DNA from: Halorubrum salinum
GTDB lineage: Archaea > Halobacteriota > Halobacteria > Halobacteriales > Haloferacaceae
Assembly: GCF_024494575.1 (NCBI RefSeq)
Contig: NZ_JANHDO010000003.1
Coordinates: forward strand, 124,001-188,000
Direction: 5' to 3'
DNA: 64,000 nt
The position numbers and the translations under genes were made by a program. Shown here piece after piece: positions 58,241-64,000 of this stretch. Each line of letters begins with the position of its first letter. The stretch's first letter is position 1. The notes under the pieces were generated by a model. That model saw only the letters and a program-made list of their open reading frames with translations, was not told the origin of the DNA and searched no databases.

Positions 58241-58801
58241 TCAGAACGCGTGGTACAGCATCAGGTACACGCCGATCCCCATCGCGAAGGATATCAGCCA
58301 GAGGACGGCGGCGACGAATCCCGCCTGCGCGTGTCGCGTGTGGTACAGATCCTCGTACGGTCGAGTCGCCGCGAGCAGCAGCGCGTAGAACACGAACGGG
58401 ACGCAGACGATGGCGAGCAGGATGTGGACGGCGAGAAACGGGAGGTAAACGTACGTGTAGACGAGTTCGGGGCCGGGAAAGGAGGCGGTGCCCACGTGGA
58501 TCAGCCGGTAGAGATACGCCGCGAGGAACGTCGCGAACAGCGCGAACGATGTCAGCATGAGCGCGCGGTGGCGGGCGACGTTCCCGCGGGAGATGGCCCG
58601 CCACCCGAGGGCGATGGTGCCGATCGCGGTCGCGGAGATCGCGGCGTTGACGTGCGGGATCGCGGCGAGTACGGCGTCGCTCGCGCGCGGGAGGAGCGAA
58701 CTCGGGATCGCGCCGCCCACGGCCCCGAACACGAGCGCGAGCGCGACGGTCGACAAGAGAGCGGTCAGGATCGGGACGTTCTCGCGGGCCCACTCGGACA
58801 T
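58241..58801 (-). CDS. DUF420 family membrane protein
   Basis: The 186-residue protein has five hydrophobic segments with conserved histidines (PHVNAAISATAIGTIALGWRAI, RHRALMLTSFALFATFLAAYL, VHILLAIVCVPF and RHAQAGFVAAV), the DUF420 pattern, often near heme-copper oxidases. It may be a heme or copper-site accessory protein. It is 96 bases from the YdjM-like gene. Confidence 0.9.
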   Translation of the reverse strand: MSEWARENVPILTALLSTVALALVFGAVGGAIPSSLLPRASDAVLAAIPHVNAAISATAIGTIALGWRAISRGNVARHRALMLTSFALFATFLAAYLYRLIHVGTASFPGPELVYTYVYLPFLAVHILLAIVCVPFVFYALLLAATRPYEDLYHTRHAQAGFVAAVLWLISFAMGIGVYLMLYHAF

Positions 58802-58961
58802 GGTCCGAACCACGGGCGCGACGCAAAAACGCGTGCCGGTTCGAGCGGGGATCGCGGAGCCGGGGACTCGATCGGCTCTGCGACTCCCCGGCACGGCACT
58901 GCCGAATGGAAGGGCTTTTAATCGGGGGAAGGGTACGGGGAAACGCGACAGAACACCGCGA

Positions 58962-59046
58962 GCGTGGGTAGCCAAGCCAGGCCAACGGCGCAGCGTTGAG
59001 GGCGCTGTCCTGTAGAGGTCCGCCGGTTCAAATCCGGTCCCACGCA
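58962..59046 (+). tRNA. tRNA-Leu (anticodon GAG)
   Basis: Acceptor GCGTGGG pairs with CCCACGC. The anticodon stem CAGCG/CGCTG has loop TTGAGGG (anticodon GAG), the long type II variable arm follows (TCCTGTAGAGGTC), and the T arm is CCGGTTCAAATCCGG. No intron is seen and CCA is not encoded. It lies between the DUF420 and GatE genes with its own promoter region. Confidence 0.95.
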
Positions 59047-59501
59047 TCGCTCGGGGCACACCCCCACCGATGCACGGTGTTGTCTCTACGACAGCACCCA
59101 CGCATAATTCCTTTCGACCGCTACGCGAAGAGTGGCTACGTCGTACTGGGCGCTGAAATGGTGATAACTCCACATCCCGCCCGATAGCACGCGATCGGCT
59201 CTTCCGTGTCGGACGCCCCAAAGCCCCCACCGCACGGGGACTCGCGGCTGTCTGAGTCACTCCCGTACGTCAACCGCAGCCTCACGCCTCCCCAGCCTCG
59301 TCGGGTTGCCTCCGCTTCGCTCCGGCCGCCCGACTCCCTCGCACGTGCTCCTCGCGGCCGTCGGCCGCTCGAAGGCGCGCGCCACCGCCTCTGTGGTGTG
59401 TTTTTTGCGTCGCTGGCGGTGGTCCTCGATCGTTCCCACGGTCGATCGGCGCTCGCGCGAACTGCCACCCTTTTAGTCGCGCGCCGTCGGATGAACGCGT
59501 A
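59047..59501. other. G+C-rich non-coding interval between tRNA-Leu and gatE
   Basis: About 455 bases contain no supported gene. The stretch 59280-59400 (CCCCAGCCTCGTCGGG, CTCCCTCGCACGTGCTCC, GCGGCCGTCGGCCGC) is highly structured with several GC palindromes and resembles interspersed intergenic sequences seen in some haloarchaea. A TATA-like CCCTTTTAG lies about 30 bases before the gatE ATG. Confidence 0.5.
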
Positions 59502-61385
59502 ATGAGCGAGGACGCGACCCCCGCGTACGACTACGAGGAGCTGGGGCTCGTCGCCGGACTGGAGATCCACCAACAGCTCGACACGGCGACGAAGCTGTTC
59601 TGTGACTCCCCGACGACCGAGCGCGACCCGGCGGAGTCGGACCGGGACATCACCCGGCGGCTCCACCCGACGAAGAGCGAACTTGGCGAACTCGACGACG
59701 CCGCGGTAGAGGAGAGCCGCGTCGACCGGGAGTTCACCTACCTCGCGTACGACACCACCTGTCTCGTCGAGGAGGACGACGAACCGCCCCGCCGCGTCGA
59801 CAGCGAGGCGCTCTCCGTGGCGCTGCAGATCGCCGACCTCCTCGACGTGAGCGTCGTCGATCAGGCCCACGTGATGCGCAAGCTCGTCATCGACGGGTCG
59901 AACACCTCCGGCTTCCAGCGGTCGATCCTGCTCGGGCAGCACGGCGAGATCGAGACGAGCGAGGGAACCGTCTCCATCGCGGACCTCATGTTAGAAGAGG
60001 AATCCGCGAAGCGGGTCGAAGAGACCGACGACGGCGTCGTCTACTCGCTGGATCGCTTGGGCGTTCCCCTCGTCGAGATCGGGACGGGCCCGGACATTCG
60101 AAGCCCCGAGGGTGCCCGCGAGGCCGCCGCGCGCATCGGGATGCTCCTCCGGTCCACGGGAGCGGTCAAGCGCGGGCTCGGGACCATCCGGCAGGACGTC
60201 AACGTCTCGATCGCCGACGGCGCGCGCGTCGAGGTGAAAGGCGTCCAGGACCTGGCGGGGATAGAAGACATCGTCCGCGGCGAAGTGGGCCGACAGGCAG
60301 AGCTGCTCGCGGTCCGCGACGAGCTCCGCGAGCGCGACGCGAGCGTCGGCGACGTGCGCGACGTGACGGGCGTGTTCGCCGACACGGAGTCGGGCGTGAT
60401 CCGCGGCGCGCTCGACTCGGGCGGGAAGGTGACGGCGGTTCCCCTGTTCGGGTTCGACGGGCTCGTCGGCCGGGAGATCCAAGACGACCGGCGGCTCGGG
60501 ACCGAGCTCTCCGACCACGCGAAGCGACACGGTGCCGGCGGGATCTTCCACACCGACGAACTGCCGGCCTACGGCGTGACAGAGGCGGAGGTCGAAGCGC
60601 TGCACGACGCGGTCGGAGCCGGCGAGGGCGACGCGGTCGCCATCGTCGCGGCCGACCCCGAGACCGCCGACCTCGCGATCGAGGCGGCGGCCGACCGCGC
60701 CGAGACCGCCGTCGAGGGCGTGCCGGAGGAGACCCGCGGCGCGAACGACGACGGGACGACGCGGTACCTCAGACCCCTTCCCGGGGCCGCGCGGATGTAC
60801 CCCGAGACGGACGTGCCGCCGGTCGAACCCGACCCGACCGAGGTCGATCGCCCGGAGCTCCTCGACGAGAAAACGGACCGATACGCCGAGGAGTTCGGCC
60901 TCGACGCGGGGCTCGCAGAGCAGGTCGCGTTCGGACAGCGCTTCCCGCTGTTCGAGACGGCGGTCGACCGCGGCGTCGACCCCACCTTCGCCGCGTCGAC
61001 GCTGGAGTCGACGACCACGGAGATACGGCGCGACGGCGCGCCCGTCGAGAACCTCACCGACGACCAGTTCCTCGCGGTCTTCGATCTCGTCGAGGACGGC
61101 GACCTCGCGAAGGAGGGCGTTCCCGAGGTGCTTTCGACGCTCGCCGAGAACCCCGACCTGTCTGCGAGCGAGGCGGTCGAGGAGGCCGGCCTCTCCGGCG
61201 TGAGCGAGGCAGAGGTTCGCGAGGCGGTCGTCGAGGTCGTCGAGCGCAACGCCGACCAGATCGACGAGGAGGGGATGGCCGCGTTCTCCGGGCTCATGGG
61301 AGAGGCGATGGGCGCGCTGCGCGGCAAGGCCGACGGCGAAGTGGTCTCTGACGTGCTCCGCGAAGAGATCGGCAAGCGGTCGTAA
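59502..61385 (+). CDS. gatE: Glu-tRNA(Gln) amidotransferase subunit E
   Basis: The 627-residue protein begins YEELGLVAGLEIHQQLDTATKLFC, the GatB/E kinase-type signature, with AHVMRKLVIDGSNTSGFQRSIL, RLGVPLVEIGTGPDIRSPEGAREAA and a GAD/AspRS-like insertion (RGELDSGGKVTAVPLFGFDGL-type). The C-terminal GatB/Yqey tail (ASEAVEEAGLSGVSEAEVREAV) binds tRNA. With GatD it converts Glu-tRNA(Gln) to Gln-tRNA(Gln). Start at ATG 59502. Confidence 0.96.
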   Translation: MSEDATPAYDYEELGLVAGLEIHQQLDTATKLFCDSPTTERDPAESDRDITRRLHPTKSELGELDDAAVEESRVDREFTYLAYDTTCLVEEDDEPPRRVDSEALSVALQIADLLDVSVVDQAHVMRKLVIDGSNTSGFQRSILLGQHGEIETSEGTVSIADLMLEEESAKRVEETDDGVVYSLDRLGVPLVEIGTGPDIRSPEGAREAAARIGMLLRSTGAVKRGLGTIRQDVNVSIADGARVEVKGVQDLAGIEDIVRGEVGRQAELLAVRDELRERDASVGDVRDVTGVFADTESGVIRGALDSGGKVTAVPLFGFDGLVGREIQDDRRLGTELSDHAKRHGAGGIFHTDELPAYGVTEAEVEALHDAVGAGEGDAVAIVAADPETADLAIEAAADRAETAVEGVPEETRGANDDGTTRYLRPLPGAARMYPETDVPPVEPDPTEVDRPELLDEKTDRYAEEFGLDAGLAEQVAFGQRFPLFETAVDRGVDPTFAASTLESTTTEIRRDGAPVENLTDDQFLAVFDLVEDGDLAKEGVPEVLSTLAENPDLSASEAVEEAGLSGVSEAEVREAVVEVVERNADQIDEEGMAAFSGLMGEAMGALRGKADGEVVSDVLREEIGKRS

Positions 61386-61422
61386 CGCGCTCCGCGAGTG
61401 GCCCGCGACGATTCCCGTCTCG

Positions 61423-63075
61423 TCAGAAGAACAGCCACAACACGAGCGCCACGTAGAGGATGAAAAGCGCGATTATCGTCAGCCGAATGAGGATGTTGAC
61501 GCTGAACACCAGCCCGTTGTAGTCGGTTTTGAGAAGCTTGAGCGGGCGGGTCTGCTGGCTTGCGAGCCCGACCGTCGCGGGGGCCACGTCCGCGGTCGCG
61601 CGCTCGACCGCCTCTTCGAGCGCCTCGACGTCCGACCGGGTCATGTTCGCGAGTTCGTGGATGGAGGCGTGCGTGTCCGTCGAGAAGACGAGCACGGAGT
61701 CGAACTCCGCCTCGTACTCGGCCGCCAACGCCCGCACGTCCGGGGTGATGCCGTTGGTGTCTATCCCCATGAGCAGGACCGACTCGCCGTCGACGCGCTC
61801 GACTATCGCCACCACGTCTTGTGCCGACCGGACGACCTCGAAGCCGGCGGCGTACTCGCTGACCGGCTCCGCGGAGAGCCGACGGCGGAAGTCGTCGAAG
61901 TGCGCCTTCAGTCGGTCCGCCTCCGCGGAGCCGTACAGTACCTCCTTTTCCGGGCCGTCTTGGAGGTCGTGTTTGTGCAGGTCGACGAGGAGCACCTCCT
62001 CGGTGTCGACGTCGCGCATGAAGACGCCGGTGTCGTAGTCGTCTATCCCCTCCCCGTGGAGGAATATCACCTGTTTGTCACCGATGCGGCGACCGTAGAA
62101 CTCGATCTCGCCGTAGTCTTCGTGGACCAGCCGCGACGCCTGCGCGACGCCCGTCGGGTCGCGTACGGCCTCTAAGATCTTCGCCGCGTCCTCCGGGTTC
62201 GAGAGGTCCTCTTTGTGCGTACACGGGACGTGAACGAAGAAGCCGCTCTCGTCGTCCTCGTTCAGCGCGTCGATCACGTTGCTGCTGAGCTGTCCCCCTC
62301 CGAAGCCGCCGAGCGGCCCCGGATGCACCCACGGCGCGACCAGCCTGAGCCGGTCGCCGTTGTCGATGACGAGCGTCTCGACGTCGGGGCGGGCCTCGAC
62401 GCCGAGATCGAGCGACGCGCGGTCGTTCCGGAGGATTCCGGAGGTGAGTTCGAACGCCGAGACGTCGGTGTTGCTCCGGATCAGGTAGTCGACGACGAGC
62501 AGCACGAACACGAGGAAGGCCGCCGCGATGAGCAGCGACGCGAACGCGAACACGTGTCGGTACGTCGAGAAGCCGAGGTCTCCGCCCCCGCCGATCGCGT
62601 AGAAGGCGGCGATGAGCGCGGCGGGCTCGGCCAGCGAGACGAGGAGGACCCGCTTGTATCGATCGATGCCCGTCGAGATCACGAGCACCAAGATGTTGAG
62701 CAGGTACAGCGTGATGAAACACAGCCAGATGATGCTCCACGCGTTCCCGATGTTGTTCGCTCCGGAGAGCACCAAGGCGTAGACGAACATGACGAACTGG
62801 CTCGTGAGCGCCAGGAAGTAGCTCCACGTTCGCGGGTACTGTGACAACACCCGAGAGAACAGCTCGGCGGCGAACGCGAACGGGACGAAAAACAGCAGGA
62901 CTGCGACCGGTAGCACGCTCGCGGGCGCGGGATCGAGCGGAGTGAACGTCGAGACGGCGACGAAGGCGATCGCGCCGTACACGAGACTGAGCCCCGCGAG
63001 CGCCGGGACCTGTACCGAGAGCGAGGGGACGCTGAACACCAGCCGCTGGAAGATATCGACGTTGTCCGCGCCCAT
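61423..63075 (-). CDS. DUF2070 family membrane protein
   Basis: The 550-residue protein has about seven N-terminal membrane helices (to about residue 215) and a large soluble domain with conserved HPGPLGGFGGGQLSSNVI, FFVHVPCTHKEDLSNPEDA, LVDLHKHDLQDG and MGIDTNGITPDVRAL, then a C-terminal helix. It is the archaea-specific DUF2070 family of unknown function; the conserved His/Asp/Cys suggest a metal-dependent hydrolase-like site. Its ATG directly follows the stop of the glycosyltransferase gene, so the two are cotranscribed. Confidence 0.92.
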   Translation of the reverse strand: MGADNVDIFQRLVFSVPSLSVQVPALAGLSLVYGAIAFVAVSTFTPLDPAPASVLPVAVLLFFVPFAFAAELFSRVLSQYPRTWSYFLALTSQFVMFVYALVLSGANNIGNAWSIIWLCFITLYLLNILVLVISTGIDRYKRVLLVSLAEPAALIAAFYAIGGGGDLGFSTYRHVFAFASLLIAAAFLVFVLLVVDYLIRSNTDVSAFELTSGILRNDRASLDLGVEARPDVETLVIDNGDRLRLVAPWVHPGPLGGFGGGQLSSNVIDALNEDDESGFFVHVPCTHKEDLSNPEDAAKILEAVRDPTGVAQASRLVHEDYGEIEFYGRRIGDKQVIFLHGEGIDDYDTGVFMRDVDTEEVLLVDLHKHDLQDGPEKEVLYGSAEADRLKAHFDDFRRRLSAEPVSEYAAGFEVVRSAQDVVAIVERVDGESVLLMGIDTNGITPDVRALAAEYEAEFDSVLVFSTDTHASIHELANMTRSDVEALEEAVERATADVAPATVGLASQQTRPLKLLKTDYNGLVFSVNILIRLTIIALFILYVALVLWLFF

Positions 63076-64000
63076 TTATTTCACCCCGTAGATCGCTTCG
63101 AGCTCGTCTATCGTCCGCTCGACGGAGAACCGCTCGACCGCGTCGCGCGTCGGACGGTCGCGGTCGAGACAGTCGTCCACCGCCCGACCCATGTCGTCGA
63201 TGTCGCCGTGCGCGAACCGCGCGCCGTTGTCGCGACCGATCGTCTCGTCGAACGGCGACACGTCCGCGGCCGCGACGGGGGTCCCGCAGGCGTTCGCTTC
63301 GAGCGTCGAGAGGCCGAGCGTGTCGCAGGTCGAGGCCGTGACGAACACGTCGAGCGCGGCGTAAAACGCCGGGAGGTCTCCGCGCGGCAGGAAGTCACGG
63401 ATCCGCACGTTCTCCGGAGCCGCGCGTTCGAGCGACTCCCGGACCGGCCCCTCCCCGACGAGTTCGAACCGGAGGTCGGGCCGTCGCTCGGCCAGACGGA
63501 GGATCTCGTCGACGTGTTTCTTTCGCGTGAGTCGACCGCTGTAGCCGATCACGGGGTCGTCGGACTCGAACAGCGGATCGGTCGGGCGGAACGTGTCCAT
63601 CTCGATGCCGACCGGGAGCTTCCGGGGGGTCACGTCGCGGCGTATCCGGTCGGTGGAGGCGGTCACGCAGTCGAACGACCGGAGCAGTCGGTTCTCGTAC
63701 GCGACGTACAGCCGTCCCGCGGCGGTCGCGAGCGCCTCCGATCTGAGCCCTTGGACGAAGTAGTCCTCGACCGGGGTGTGGTGGGTGTAGACCGACTTCA
63801 CGCCGCGTCGCTTGGCGTACCGGGCCCCCATCAGCCCCGTCGACGCGGGGCCGTGGCAGTGGACCACGTCGAAGTCGGGCAGCGTGGAGAGCCGCCGGTA
63901 GGTCGGCACGCGGTACTGCTCGTAAAACGGGTTCGGCAGCGAGGGGACGGGGAACTCGTGGTCGTCGGGCTCGTGGCTGCTCTCGGGATAGACGACGGAA
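63076..64000 (-). CDS. GT4-family glycosyltransferase, N-terminus beyond window
   Basis: The frame stays open to the right edge, so the start lies outside. Visible are VVHCHGPASTGLMGARYAKRRG, YSGRLTRKKHVDEILRLAE, RFELVGEGPVRE and the C-terminal E-x7-E pattern (STLEANACGTPVAAADV). GT4 enzymes transfer sugars from nucleotide donors. Upstream in frame, residues such as PSLPNPFYEQYRV precede. Stop is immediately before the DUF2070 start (TAAATG). Acceptor unknown; possibly glycolipid synthesis. Confidence 0.92.
   Translation of the reverse strand, partial: SVVYPESSHEPDDHEFPVPSLPNPFYEQYRVPTYRRLSTLPDFDVVHCHGPASTGLMGARYAKRRGVKSVYTHHTPVEDYFVQGLRSEALATAAGRLYVAYENRLLRSFDCVTASTDRIRRDVTPRKLPVGIEMDTFRPTDPLFESDDPVIGYSGRLTRKKHVDEILRLAERRPDLRFELVGEGPVRESLERAAPENVRIRDFLPRGDLPAFYAALDVFVTASTCDTLGLSTLEANACGTPVAAADVSPFDETIGRDNGARFAHGDIDDMGRAVDDCLDRDRPTRDAVERFSVERTIDELEAIYGVK

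Overview
The window is chromosomal DNA from a halophilic archaeon (class Halobacteria). The evidence is very high G+C with strong GC3 bias, acidic proteomes, Tat and PGF-CTERM type secretion signals, and archaea-specific genes (radB, gatE, DUF2070, a geranylgeranyl-reductase-family enzyme, halocyanin). There are two tRNA genes, tRNA-Val(GAC) and tRNA-Leu(GAG). No CRISPR array, rRNA gene or complete insertion sequence was seen. Region 1 (1-10,930) is part of an integrated mobile element, most likely a provirus or plasmid-provirus, abutting the 3' end of tRNA-Val and running off the left edge. Nearly all its genes read leftward, away from the tRNA, in one tightly overlapping array with strong Shine-Dalgarno sequences. 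The tRNA-proximal block is replication and early-type: small zinc-finger proteins, a SWIM protein, a ribbon-helix-helix protein, a viral-type PCNA clamp, an HNH endonuclease and a C5-cytosine methyltransferase. It is followed by two related two-helix membrane proteins with SHOCT-like tails, then a switch-like cassette (AbrB-type regulator, serine recombinase), then a secreted, probably surface or virion protein cut by the window edge. Several genes here are shorter than 60 codons and were found by hand. Region 2 (11-27 kb) is conserved chromosome: an M24-fold protein that seems to lack catalytic metal ligands, a geranylgeranyl-reductase-family flavoprotein, an SNF-type Na+ symporter, GDPD, AIM24, a Sco/TlpA/CcdA redox operon, a cold-shock protein, RadB, a large cell-surface subtilase, a CBS-HPF fusion, a HAD hydrolase and an SDR. 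Region 3 (27.5-42 kb) is an accessory catabolic and uptake locus: DUF3830, an IclR regulator, an M20 carbamoylase-like hydrolase, an amidase-signature enzyme and an ornithine-cyclodeaminase-family enzyme. It continues with a complete oligopeptide-type ABC importer in the unusual order C-D-F-B-SBP, a thioredoxin-fold protein and an MFS carrier. Together these look like a regulated pathway that imports an N-acyl, N-carbamoyl or amide-containing amino-acid derivative, hydrolyses it and deaminates it; the substrate is unknown. Region 4 (42-44.5 kb) holds a tyrosine recombinase with its small partner gene and a 1-kb gene-poor stretch, probably a relic of integration. Region 5 (44.5-47.7 kb) is a NikR-controlled Ni/Co ECF transporter (M-N-Q-O) with a candidate operator made of two direct repeats 21 bp apart. 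Region 6 (47.7-64 kb) is mostly core genome: a HisG-like protein, a long coiled-coil protein, an MBL hydrolase, a degraded MazF/PemK-type toxin with a winged-helix partner, RqcH/NFACT, DUF5820, PurF, halocyanin, a YdjM-type membrane hydrolase, DUF420, tRNA-Leu, GatE, DUF2070 and a GT4 glycosyltransferase cut by the right edge.
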